DNA from: Methylobacterium aquaticum
GTDB lineage: Bacteria > Pseudomonadota > Alphaproteobacteria > Rhizobiales > Beijerinckiaceae
Reading direction: 5' to 3'
DNA length: 64,000 bases
Assembly (NCBI RefSeq): GCF_016804325.1
Contig: NZ_CP043627.1
Span: 6,789,001 to 6,853,000 of the forward strand
This document shows, in pieces, positions 42,916 through 50,934 of the stretch; position 1 is the first letter of the stretch; each line of letters starts with the position of its first letter. Position numbers and translations under genes: made by a program. The notes under the pieces were generated by a model, which was given only the letters and a program-made list of their open reading frames with translations, was not told the DNA's origin and made no database searches.

Positions 42916-44106
42916 TCAGGAGCGGGCGACCGCGTCGAGCGCCTGGGCGAGATCGCCCAGGAGATCCTCCTCCGCCTCCAGCCCGACCGAGAGCCGCACC
43001 AGCCCGTGGCCGACGCCGGCCCGCTCCCGCGCCTCCGGATCCATGGCGGCATGGGTCATGGTCACCGGATGGGCGATCAGGCTCTCGACCCCGCCGAGCG
43101 ACTCGGCGAGGCTGAAGACCCGCAAGGCTCCGACGAGCCGGCGCACCGCCTCGCGCCCGCCGGCGAGCTCGGCGCTCAGCATCGCCCCGAAGCCGCTCTG
43201 CTGGCTTCGGGCGAGCGCGTGGCCGGGATGGCCGGGAAGCCCCGGATAATAGACCCGGGCCACCGCCGGATGCGCGTCGAGGAAGGCGGCGACCGCGGCG
43301 GCGTTGCGGCTCTGGCGCTCGATGCGGGGAAACAGCGTGCGCACGCCGCGCAAGGTCAGGTAGGCATCGAAGGGCGAGCCGGTGACCCCGACGGTGTTGG
43401 CCCAGGCGGCGAGCTCGTCGCCGAGGCTCGCGTCGGCGGCGATCACCGCGCCGCCGATCACGTCGGAATGGCCGTTGAGGAACTTCGTCGTCGAGTGGAC
43501 GACGAGGTCGGCGCCGAGCGCCAGCGGCCGCTGCAGGGCCGGGGACAGGAAGGTGTTGTCGACGATAAAGAGCGCACCCGCCGCCTTCGCCAGGGCGGCG
43601 ACGCGGCGGATATCGGTGATGCGCATCAGCGGGTTGCTGGGCGTCTCGGTCAGCACGATCCGCGCGCCCTCGGCCAGGGCGGCGTTCAGCGCGGCCTCGT
43701 CGGTCTGGTCGACGAAGGCGACGCGGTAGTGACCCCTGGCGGCGCGCATCGAGAGCAGCCGGTGGGTGCCGCCGTAACAATCGTGCGGCGCCACCAGGAG
43801 GTCGCCGGGACGCAACGGGGACAGGGCGAGGTCGAGGGCCGCCATGCCGCTCGACACCACCACCGCGCGGGCCCCGCCCTCCAGCTTCGCCAGGGTGTCG
43901 GCGAGCTGGTCGCGGGTCGGGTTGCCGAGGCGGGCGTAATCGTAGGCCCGCGCCTTCTCGAACTCCGCGAAGGTATAGGTGGTCGAGAGGTAGAGCGGCG
44001 GGGTCACCGCGCCGAAGGCCGTGTCCGTCCCGATCCCGTTCGCGGCGGCGATCGTCTCCGCCCGCCTGTTCTCGTCCGCCACGTCGCACTCCCGGTCTCG
44101 CGCCAT
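42916..44106 (-). CDS. metB: Cystathionine gamma-synthase / Cys-Met PLP enzyme (396 aa)
   Basis: PLP enzyme of transsulfuration. Motifs: YDYARLGNPTRDQLADTLAKLEGG, SSGMAALDLALSPL, HDCYGGTHRLL (synthase-like), LTETPSNPLMRI, the PLP-binding Lys in HSTTKFLNGHSDVIGG and SLGGVESLIAHPVTMTHA. Gamma-synthase versus gamma-lyase cannot be fully separated by eye. ATG 44106 is used; an in-frame TTG at 44145 would translate through the palindrome at 44114-44131, which is unlikely. No Shine-Dalgarno lies before ATG 44106, so a leaderless or palindrome-controlled mRNA is possible. Followed by a flavin monooxygenase gene. Confidence 0.88.
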   Translation of the reverse strand: MARDRECDVADENRRAETIAAANGIGTDTAFGAVTPPLYLSTTYTFAEFEKARAYDYARLGNPTRDQLADTLAKLEGGARAVVVSSGMAALDLALSPLRPGDLLVAPHDCYGGTHRLLSMRAARGHYRVAFVDQTDEAALNAALAEGARIVLTETPSNPLMRITDIRRVAALAKAAGALFIVDNTFLSPALQRPLALGADLVVHSTTKFLNGHSDVIGGAVIAADASLGDELAAWANTVGVTGSPFDAYLTLRGVRTLFPRIERQSRNAAAVAAFLDAHPAVARVYYPGLPGHPGHALARSQQSGFGAMLSAELAGGREAVRRLVGALRVFSLAESLGGVESLIAHPVTMTHAAMDPEARERAGVGHGLVRLSVGLEAEEDLLGDLAQALDAVARS

Positions 44107-44113
44107 CACGGTT

Positions 44114-44131
44114 CGTTCTTTATAAAGAACG
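44114..44131. promoter_or_regulatory. 18-bp perfect palindrome before metB
   Basis: CGTTCTTTATAAAGAACG, perfectly symmetrical with no spacer, ending 7 bp before the metB ATG. It sits where a ribosome-binding site would be, in otherwise GC-rich DNA. The core TTTATAAAG could also act as a -10 element of a leaderless promoter. Most likely the operator of a dimeric repressor of metB and perhaps the downstream monooxygenase; regulator unknown. Confidence 0.7.
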
Positions 44132-44176
44132 AGTGCGGCGATCAACGAAAAAGCGTTCGGAGTGGCGGACGCAAGT

Positions 44177-45004
44177 TTATTTCAGCCCGAAGCCGCGCCG
44201 CTCCAGGATCCCGCGCAACCGGTCGCGGCCGCTGAGCGAGCCGGGGCCGCGCACCCGCTCCAGGGCGGCCCCGCTCCAGCCGACCTCCGGCATGCGCTGG
44301 CCTGCCTGGAACACCGCCATCGCCGCGTCGTAGGCCGCGATCGCCCCTGTCGCGAGGGTGGGGTCGTAGCGGCCGCGATGCAGCACGACCTCTTGCGGCA
44401 GGCGCGGCTTCACGGCGGCCGGTCGCTCCGGATCGGGCCAGCCGACGCACAACCCGAACACCGCGACCACGTTCGGGGGCAGGCCGAGCAGTTCGGCCAC
44501 CGCCTCCGGGTCGTTGCGCAGGGCCCCGATATAGACCGAGCCGAGGCCGAGGGATTCGAGCGCCACGGTGGCGTTCTGGGCCGCCAGAGCCGCGTCGACC
44601 ACGCCGACCATCAGCATCTCGAGATAGTCGAGCCCGTCCGTCGGCTTGTCCTGGTCGCGGCCGAGGGCGCCGAGGCGCGCCAGATCGGCGAGCCAGACCA
44701 GCACCAGGGGCGCCTCGGCGACGTGGCGCTGCCCGCCCGCCACCTGCGCCAGGCGCCTCTTGGCGGCTTCGTCCTCCACCGCGACGACGCTCCAGGTCTG
44801 GAGGTTCGACGAACTCGGCGCCGATTGCGCCGCGGCGACGAGCGTCGCCAGGGTCCCGTCGGGGAGCGGATCGGGCCGGAACGCCCGCACGGTGCGGTGG
44901 GCGAGCAGCCCCGCGACGACGTCGTTCCAGGCGATGTCGGGAGCGGCGGCACCCGCGCCGTAGCGGGCCTGCAAGGCCCGGTCGCGTTCCTCGGTCTTGG
45001 TCAT
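44177..45004 (-). CDS. Nitroreductase family NAD(P)H oxidoreductase, FRP/NfsA-like (275 aa)
   Basis: FMN enzyme of the nitroreductase superfamily. LLAHRTVRAFRPDPLPDGTLATLVAAAQSAPSSSNLQTWSVVAVED (about 32-78) is the FMN-binding start; later LGLGSVYIGALRNDPEAVAELLGLPPNVVAVFGLCVGWP, characteristic of the NfsA/FRP branch. ATG 45004. It may supply reduced flavin to the nearby monooxygenase or reduce quinones or nitro compounds; the sequence does not decide. About 70 bp separate its stop from the metB start. Confidence 0.9.
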   Translation of the reverse strand: MTKTEERDRALQARYGAGAAAPDIAWNDVVAGLLAHRTVRAFRPDPLPDGTLATLVAAAQSAPSSSNLQTWSVVAVEDEAAKRRLAQVAGGQRHVAEAPLVLVWLADLARLGALGRDQDKPTDGLDYLEMLMVGVVDAALAAQNATVALESLGLGSVYIGALRNDPEAVAELLGLPPNVVAVFGLCVGWPDPERPAAVKPRLPQEVVLHRGRYDPTLATGAIAAYDAAMAVFQAGQRMPEVGWSGAALERVRGPGSLSGRDRLRGILERRGFGLK

Positions 45005-45022
45005 CCGGCTTTTCGTCCCCGC

Positions 45023-45152
45023 TTATACCAATGGCCCAAGATGCTGACGCATCGGGCCATTGAGCCATCTCGAATTTTCTGTGCCAAGCCAGAGGCTTGA
45101 CGAAAATTCGCGAACGGAACCAAAGGTCGTTTCCAACGACCGTCGGTATTAC
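45023..45152. repeat. About 130-bp element with imperfect terminal inverted repeats
   Basis: The region between nitroreductase and tadC is bounded by CTTATACCAATGG (about 45022) and the complement of CGTAATACCGACGG (about 45139-45152). Inside are two hairpins: CAATGGCCC/GGGCCATTG (45029-45062) and GGTCGTT-TCC-AACGACC (45125-45141). No coding capacity. It looks like a small palindromic MITE or dispersed repeat; family unknown. Confidence 0.45.
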
Positions 45153-45232
45153 GCCTCGTGGCGCGGCGGAGTCGTACACGGAATCCGGCGGTCGGCGAGG
45201 GCGCCCGCCGCCGCGCCGATGCCGTCCGGCCC

Positions 45233-46195
45233 CTACTTGACGCTGAACACCTGGACCATGGCGGGGGTGAGGATCACCACGAACAGCACCGGCAGGAAGA
45301 ACAGGATCATCGGCACGGTGAGCTTCGGCGGCAGGGCGGCGGCCTTCTTCTCGGCCTCGTTCATCCGTTGGTCGCGGCTCTCCTGGGACAGCACCCGCAG
45401 GGCCTGGCCGACCGGGGTACCGTAGCGTTCCGCCTGGATCAGCGCCGTGGTGATGTTTTTCACCGATTCGAGGCCGGTGCGGTTGGCGAGGTTCTCGTAG
45501 GCGATGCGCCGGTCGCTCAGATAGGACAGTTCGGCGGTGGTCAGCGCCATCTCCTCGGCCAGCGTCATGCACTGGTTGGCGATCTCGACGCCGACGCGCC
45601 GGAACGCCGCCTCGATCGCCATGCCGGATTCGACGCAGATCAGCAGGAGGTCGAGGGCATCCGGCCAGTTGCGCTTGATGATCGCCTGGCGCTTGGAGAT
45701 CTGGTTGCGCAGGAACAGCTCGGGCGCCTTGATGCCGAGATAGAGCGCCACCACCACCATGCCGAAGCGGATCAGCACCGGCTGCTTCACCACCTCCAGC
45801 ACGAACAGGTAGAACACCGCCAGGACGAAGAAGGCGATCGGGACCACCAGGCGGAAGAACAGGAACCCGATCTCGGCCTGCGGGCCGCGATGCCCCGCCA
45901 TCATCAGGCTGTTCTTGGCGTGCTCGGTGCCGAGCCAGTCGCCGAGATGCAGCCGTTCGACCACCCGCTTCATGTAGGCCTTGGGCTCCTGGCGCAGGGA
46001 TGCCTTCTGGTTCAGGCGCTCCCGCTCGCGCAGGCGGATGCGGTCGCGCTCCTTGCCGACGCCCTTCAGGCGGGCGCCGAGCCGGTCAGGCTCGACGAAG
46101 GGCTGGGCCAGGGTGAAGACCGTGGCGGCGGCGGCGATGGCGGCGAGCATCGCGCCGATGACGTACGGGTCGATGAGCTGGGACAGGAGCGACAC
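45233..46195 (-). CDS. tadC: Tad pilus inner-membrane platform protein TadC
   Basis: Type II secretion F-family protein, partner of TadB in the membrane platform that feeds pilin into the Tad machine. 320 residues. N-terminal TM (YVIGAMLAAIAAAATVFTLA), TMs around 110-150 (FFRLVVPIAFFVLAVFYLFV...), then the T2SSF block WPDALDLLLICVESGMAIEAAFRRVG, LRVLSQESRDQRMNEAEKKAAALPPKLTVPM, and a C-terminal TM (ILFFLPVLFVVILTPAMV). Last gene of the leftward tad operon, 46 bp after tadB. Confidence 0.93.
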   Translation of the reverse strand: MSLLSQLIDPYVIGAMLAAIAAAATVFTLAQPFVEPDRLGARLKGVGKERDRIRLRERERLNQKASLRQEPKAYMKRVVERLHLGDWLGTEHAKNSLMMAGHRGPQAEIGFLFFRLVVPIAFFVLAVFYLFVLEVVKQPVLIRFGMVVVALYLGIKAPELFLRNQISKRQAIIKRNWPDALDLLLICVESGMAIEAAFRRVGVEIANQCMTLAEEMALTTAELSYLSDRRIAYENLANRTGLESVKNITTALIQAERYGTPVGQALRVLSQESRDQRMNEAEKKAAALPPKLTVPMILFFLPVLFVVILTPAMVQVFSVK

Positions 46196-46241
46196 GCACC
46201 GCCTCCGCGGAAATCAGACAAAGGTCGGAAATATTCGAGGG

Positions 46242-47210
46242 TCAGATGTCGAAGCTGATCATCTGCTTCATCACGAAGACCCCGACCACCATCCACACGG
46301 CCGAACAGGCAAGCGCGATGTGACCGGTCGAGGTGGTCCAGAGCAGCGAGATGTAGTCGGGGCTGGTGAGGTAGGCCAGCCCGGCGACGACGAAGGGCAG
46401 GGAGGCGATGATCGCCGCCGAGGCCTTCGCCTCCATGCTCATCGCCTTCACCTTCTCGGCCATCTTGCGCCGCTCGCGCAGCACCCGCGAGAGGTTGCCC
46501 AGGGCCTCCGAGAGGTTGCCGCCGGATTTCTGCTGGATGCCGATCACGATGGCGAAGAAGTTCGCCTCCGGCACCGGCATCCGCTCGTAGAGGCGCCCCA
46601 CCGCCTCCCCCAGCGAGACGCCGACGGCCTGGGCCTCGACCATCGCCCGGAACTCGCTCTTGACCGGCTCGTTCGCCTCGCGGGCGATCATCCGCAGGCA
46701 GTCGCCGACCGGAAGACCCGAGCGGATGCCGCGCACGATCACGTCCATGGCGTTGGGCAGTTCGAGGATGAAGCGCGCCATCCGGCGCTTGCGCAGGTAG
46801 GACAGGATCCAGCGCGGCAGGCCGAGGCCCGCCGCGAAGGCCAGGCCGAGCGCCATCAGCATGTCGCCGCTGAACAGCAGGCCGAAGACCCCGACCAGGA
46901 GGCCGCCGAGCGCGCTGAAGACGTAGAACTGCTTCTTGCCGATGGACAGGCCCGCCTGGGTCAGCCGCAGGTCGAGGCTGACGCGAACCTTCTTCTCCTT
47001 GTCCTCGATCTCCTTGAGGCTCTTGGCGACCTGGTCGCGGCGGCTCACCGCCTGCACGCGCTCGGCGGCCTGGCGCTGGCCCACCAGGGCCTGCTGGCGC
47101 TTGCTGGCCCGGGCCTCGCTCGGCAGGAGCGGGACCACCACCGCCGAGGCGAGCGCCACCGCGCTCACCGCGAGCAGGCCGGCCGCGATCGCGGCGTCGA
47201 GCTCGATCAC
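46242..47210 (-). CDS. tadB: Tad pilus inner-membrane platform protein TadB
   Basis: F-family platform protein, 322 residues, GTG start at 47210. N-terminal hydrophobic helix (IAAGLLAVSAVALASAVVVPLL), a long cytoplasmic part, then LELPNAMDVIVRGIRSGLPVGDCLRMIAREANEPVKSEF (T2SSF motif), PEANFFAIVIGIQQKSGGNLSEALGNLSRVLRERRKMAEKVKAMSMEAKASA, and C-terminal TMs. It lies 27 bp after the cpaF stop. Works with TadC and the ATPase. Confidence 0.93.
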   Translation of the reverse strand: MIELDAAIAAGLLAVSAVALASAVVVPLLPSEARASKRQQALVGQRQAAERVQAVSRRDQVAKSLKEIEDKEKKVRVSLDLRLTQAGLSIGKKQFYVFSALGGLLVGVFGLLFSGDMLMALGLAFAAGLGLPRWILSYLRKRRMARFILELPNAMDVIVRGIRSGLPVGDCLRMIAREANEPVKSEFRAMVEAQAVGVSLGEAVGRLYERMPVPEANFFAIVIGIQQKSGGNLSEALGNLSRVLRERRKMAEKVKAMSMEAKASAAIIASLPFVVAGLAYLTSPDYISLLWTTSTGHIALACSAVWMVVGVFVMKQMISFDI

Positions 47211-47237
47211 GGGTGCCCCCCGCGGTCGCGCGCGGCG

Positions 47238-48701
47238 TCATGCCGGCTCCTCCGCCCGGATTTCCGCCGCGTCGAGGGCAGCGGCGAGCGCCCGATCCTC
47301 GCCGTAATAGCGGGCCCGGTCCCAGAAGCGCGGCCGGCCGATCCCGGTCGAGCGGTGGCGGCCGATCAGCTTGCCGGTCGCGTCCTCGCCGACGATGTCG
47401 TAGATGAACAGGTCCTGGGTGATGATGACGTCGCCCTCCATCCCCATCACCTCGGTGATGTGGGTGATGCGCCGCGAGCCGTCGCGCAGGCGCGCGGCCT
47501 GCACGATGACGTCGATCGAACCGGCGATCATCTCGCGCAGGGTCTTGGCCGGCAGGCTGAAGCCGCCCATCGCGATCATCGATTCGATGCGCCCCAGGCA
47601 CTCGCGCGGCGAGTTGGCGTGCAGCGTCCCCATCGAGCCGTCATGGCCGGTATTCATCGCCTGGAGCAGGTCGAAGGCCTCGGGCCCGCGCACCTCGCCG
47701 ACGATGATCCGCTCGGGCCGCATGCGCAGGCAGTTCTTGATCAGGTCGCGCATCGTGACCTGGCCTTGGCCCTCGAGGTTGGGCGGGCGCGTCTCCAGGC
47801 GCACGACGTGGGGCTGCTGCAATTGCAGCTCGGCCGCGTCCTCGCAGGTGATGATGCGCTCGTCGTCGTCGATGTAGCGGGTGAGGCAGTTGAGGAGCGT
47901 GGTCTTGCCCGAGCCGGTACCGCCCGACACCACGACGTTGCAGCGGACCCGCCCGATGATCTGCAGGATCTTGGCGCCCTCGGGCGAGATCGAGCCGAAG
48001 CGGGTGAGCTGGTCGAGGGTCAGCTTGTCCTTCTTGAACTTGCGGATGGTGAGCGCCGGGCCGTCGATGGCGAGCGGCGGCGCGATCACGTTGACGCGCG
48101 AGCCGTCCGGCAGGCGCGCGTCGCAGATCGGCGAGGATTCGTCGACCCGGCGGCCGACCTGGCTGACGATCCGCTGGCAGATGTTCATCAGCTGCTGGTT
48201 GTCGCGGAAGCGCACGTTCGTCAGCTGGATCTTGCCGCCGACCTCGATGTAGGTCCGGTTGGCGCCGTTCACCATCACGTCGGCGATGTCGTCGCGGGCG
48301 AGCAGCGGTTCGAGCGGCCCGTAGCCGAGCACGTCGTTGCAGATGTCGTCGAGCAGTTCCTCCTGCTCGGCGATCGACATCACGACGTTCTTGAGGCCGA
48401 TGATCTCGATGACGATGTCGCGGATCTCCTCCCGCGCCGCGTCCGGTTCGAGCCGGGCGAGCTGGGTGAGGTCGATCGCCTCGATCAACGCGCCGAAGAT
48501 CATGCTCTTCGTGCGGTAATACTCGTCGGAGCGGGCGTTTTCCGGCGGGGCCTGCACCTCGCGGGGCGGGGTCGGGGCGGCTTCGGCCCGTTTTCCGTCC
48601 TGCAACACCGGCGCGGTCGCCGCCGGGAGAACCGGGGCGGGGCCGGCGGGGCGCGGGGCCGGCGCCTTTTGCGCCGTCGCTCCGGGTCTCCTGCCGAACA
48701 T
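47238..48701 (-). CDS. cpaF: Tad/Cpa secretion ATPase CpaF (TadA)
   Basis: Hexameric ATPase powering pilus extension, and in Caulobacter also retraction. 487 residues. The disordered Ala/Pro-rich N-terminus (to about 60) is followed by DICNDVLGYGPLEPLLARDDIADVMVNG, DARLPDGSRVNVIAPPLAIDGP, Walker A VVSGGTGSGKTTLLN, Asp box ITCEDAAELQLQQPHVVRLETR, Walker B ERIIVGEVRGPEA and His box TGHDGSMGTLHANSPRE. ATG 48701. Complete and canonical; 84 bp after cpaE. Confidence 0.95.
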   Translation of the reverse strand: MFGRRPGATAQKAPAPRPAGPAPVLPAATAPVLQDGKRAEAAPTPPREVQAPPENARSDEYYRTKSMIFGALIEAIDLTQLARLEPDAAREEIRDIVIEIIGLKNVVMSIAEQEELLDDICNDVLGYGPLEPLLARDDIADVMVNGANRTYIEVGGKIQLTNVRFRDNQQLMNICQRIVSQVGRRVDESSPICDARLPDGSRVNVIAPPLAIDGPALTIRKFKKDKLTLDQLTRFGSISPEGAKILQIIGRVRCNVVVSGGTGSGKTTLLNCLTRYIDDDERIITCEDAAELQLQQPHVVRLETRPPNLEGQGQVTMRDLIKNCLRMRPERIIVGEVRGPEAFDLLQAMNTGHDGSMGTLHANSPRECLGRIESMIAMGGFSLPAKTLREMIAGSIDVIVQAARLRDGSRRITHITEVMGMEGDVIITQDLFIYDIVGEDATGKLIGRHRSTGIGRPRFWDRARYYGEDRALAAALDAAEIRAEEPA

Positions 48702-48785
48702 GGGATCAGCGGCCTTCCTACGACGCGGGCTTGCGGGGGATCCGGACGGGCGCTCCGGATCGCGGGGTGGACGGTCCCGTCCGGC

Positions 48786-50030
48786 TCACGACGCCTTGCG
48801 GCGGGCGAGACGGGCGAGCAGCGGCTGCAGCGGGTTGCCCCGGCCGCGGCGGGTCTCGGCGCGCCCGATCAGGCCGCCGGCGAGTTCGCTCAGGATCTCG
48901 GTGACCTTGGAGCCGGGCTGCACCTCCGCCAGCATCTGGCCGTTATTGGCCGCGGTGCCGAACAGGGCCGGCTCGAACGGCACCGCGGCGGCGACCGGGG
49001 CGTCGAGGGCCTTGGCGAATTCCGCGACCGCGATCTCCGGCCGCTTGGGCATGCCGACCCCGTTGAGGAGCAGGCGCGGGGCGCGGTCGTGGGGCCGTGC
49101 GGTCCGCAGCACCTCGAACAGGTTGCGGGCGTTGCGTAAGGAGGCGAGGTCGGGGGCGGCCACCACCACGATCTCGTCGGCGCCGATCAGCATGCGCCGG
49201 CACCAGGCCGACCAGGCATGCGGCACGTCGAGGACGATGCAGGGCACGCTCGCCCGCAGCACGTCGATCACGCCGTCGAAGGTGCCCTCGGAGAAGTCGG
49301 TCGGGCGGTCGAGGGTCGCGGGCGCCGCGAGCAAGCTCAGGTTGTCGGTGCATTTCGACAGGAGCCGGTCGACGAAGTTCGCGTCGACCCGCTCGGGGGC
49401 GAACACCGCCTCGGCCACGCCCTGCGGCGGGTCCTGGTTGAAGTTGAGGCCGGCGGTGCCGAAGGCGACGTCGAGGTCGGCAATCACCGTCGCGGTGCCG
49501 AAGTCGCGGGCCACCGACCAGGCGATGTTGTGGGCGAGCGTCGAGGCGCCGACGCCGCCCTTGGCGCCGACCACCGCGACGGTCCGGCCGAGGGGCTCGG
49601 CGGTGGGATCGCTGAACAGCTCCGAGATCGCCGCGATCACCGCCACGGGATCGATCGGCGCGATCAGGTACTCGCTCACGCCGCGGCGGACGAACTCGCG
49701 GTAGAGCACCACGTCGTTGACGTGGCCGACCACTACCACCTTGGTGCCGGCGTCGCAGACCTCGGCGAGGCTGTCGAGGGCCGAGAGGGGATGGGACCGC
49801 CCGGCGCCGATCTCCACCATGATGACGTTGGGCGTGGGGGCGCTGCGGAAGGCCTCGACGGCAGCGGGGGCGCCGCCCATCTGGACGCGGGCATGCGCCT
49901 TCTGCATCCGCCGGTCGCCGGCCGCCGCCTCGATCACCGCCGCGACCTCGGTGCTCTCGCAGAAGGCCTGCACGGTGATGCGGGGGACCGGCGGGATGAC
50001 CCGGCCGGTGGACTCGCCGGGCTCAGACAT
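48786..50030 (-). CDS. cpaE: Pilus localisation ATPase CpaE (TadZ)
   Basis: ParA/MinD-like protein that places the Tad machine at the pole. N-terminal receiver-like domain (about 17-140; VIMVEIGAGRSHPLSALDSLAEVCDAGTKVVVVGHVND), then a MinD-type ATPase with deviant Walker A VVGAKGGVGASTLAHN, ADLDVAFGTAGLNF and LDVPHAWSAW. The second P-loop position has Ala-Ser-Thr instead of Lys-Thr/Ser-Thr, as commonly seen in CpaE. 414 residues, ATG 50030. 95 bp after cpaD. Confidence 0.93.
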   Translation of the reverse strand: MSEPGESTGRVIPPVPRITVQAFCESTEVAAVIEAAAGDRRMQKAHARVQMGGAPAAVEAFRSAPTPNVIMVEIGAGRSHPLSALDSLAEVCDAGTKVVVVGHVNDVVLYREFVRRGVSEYLIAPIDPVAVIAAISELFSDPTAEPLGRTVAVVGAKGGVGASTLAHNIAWSVARDFGTATVIADLDVAFGTAGLNFNQDPPQGVAEAVFAPERVDANFVDRLLSKCTDNLSLLAAPATLDRPTDFSEGTFDGVIDVLRASVPCIVLDVPHAWSAWCRRMLIGADEIVVVAAPDLASLRNARNLFEVLRTARPHDRAPRLLLNGVGMPKRPEIAVAEFAKALDAPVAAAVPFEPALFGTAANNGQMLAEVQPGSKVTEILSELAGGLIGRAETRRGRGNPLQPLLARLARRKAS

Positions 50031-50125
50031 GGTGCGCTCCCCGCCCGCAGGAAGATGGTCCCTCGGCCCGGTCGGCGCGGGGGCGCCTCGTCGCAGGAGC
50101 GGCCCTGGTCCGGCCCGTCGTCATC

Positions 50126-50842
50126 TCACTGTCCCACCTGGCTCTTGACGCTCGCGCGACCATCCTGCTTCCAAGTGGTTGATGGATCCTTTCCGGTGCG
50201 CAGGTCGGTCAGGTTCTGGGTCCGGCTCACCGTGTCGATCCGGCCCTCCTGGCGGCCCCGCACCAGGTCGACGGGATCGGCGATCTGGCTCGCGATGTTG
50301 GAGCGGGTGGCGCAGCCGAAGTTCCAGTAGGTCTCGTTGCGGGCGTTGAAGCCCGGATCGCTGAAGCCGAGATCCTGCGGCCAGAGCCCGCAGCCGCCCG
50401 CCACCTTGGCCTGCATGCGCTGGAAGCTGAGCCGCACCGGCGCGCTCACCGCGACGTTGGCGACCGGGTAGGGCGCGACGACGATCTCCCGCGGGCCGAC
50501 GCCCCGGGTCACGGCCCGGGCGCGCACGCTCCCCAGGGTGCGCTCGACCGCGACGCCCGGGACCTGCGAGCCGCGGGGCACCTCCAGGACCAGGACGCCG
50601 CGGCCGTAGCGGCGGTACTCGGTCAGGAAGGCGTCGACGTCGTCGGCCTGGCGCGGATCGACATGCCCGGTCCCGGTGACGAACACGTCGAGGGTGCGGG
50701 GCGAATCCGACAGGACGTAGGGATGCCGCTCGGCGACAGTCGACGGGCCGGTCGAGCCCGTGGTCAGCCCGCCCTTGGAGGCGCAGGCGGCGAGGCTGGC
50801 CGAGGCGGCGAGCAGGATCAGGCGGAGGGCGATGCGGGTCAT
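50126..50842 (-). CDS. cpaD: Pilus assembly lipoprotein CpaD
   Basis: Outer-membrane-associated lipoprotein of the Cpa secretin complex. ATG 50842; signal MTRIALRLILLAASASLAAC with lipobox Cys20. Family features: ERHPYVLSDSPRTLDVFV, RQADDVDAFLTEYRRYGRGVLVLEVP, GGCGLWPQDLGFSDPGFNARNETYWNFGCATRSNIASQIADPVDLVRGR, the last being the signature of CpaD. 238 residues; 92 bp after cpaC. Confidence 0.94.
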   Translation of the reverse strand: MTRIALRLILLAASASLAACASKGGLTTGSTGPSTVAERHPYVLSDSPRTLDVFVTGTGHVDPRQADDVDAFLTEYRRYGRGVLVLEVPRGSQVPGVAVERTLGSVRARAVTRGVGPREIVVAPYPVANVAVSAPVRLSFQRMQAKVAGGCGLWPQDLGFSDPGFNARNETYWNFGCATRSNIASQIADPVDLVRGRQEGRIDTVSRTQNLTDLRTGKDPSTTWKQDGRASVKSQVGQ

Positions 50843-50934
50843 GGCGGGGATCTGCCTCGGCGGGCCGGGGTCTCGGAGCGGGGATTTCGGGGCAGGGTGC
50901 GCGGGGTCCCGCGCGGGCCTCGCGCGGCTTGACG

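Noticed and set aside
39530..43249. 1239-codon open frame on + across four - strand genes
   Set aside because: Crosses gene boundaries and intergenic gaps; composition is a shadow, not a protein.
44107..44145. metB start at TTG 44145
   Set aside because: Would translate through the palindrome and adds residues not typical of the family.
45981..49139. 1052-codon open frame opposite tadB/cpaF/cpaE
   Set aside because: Spans several genuine genes in antisense; His/Asp/Arg/Gln-rich shadow translation.
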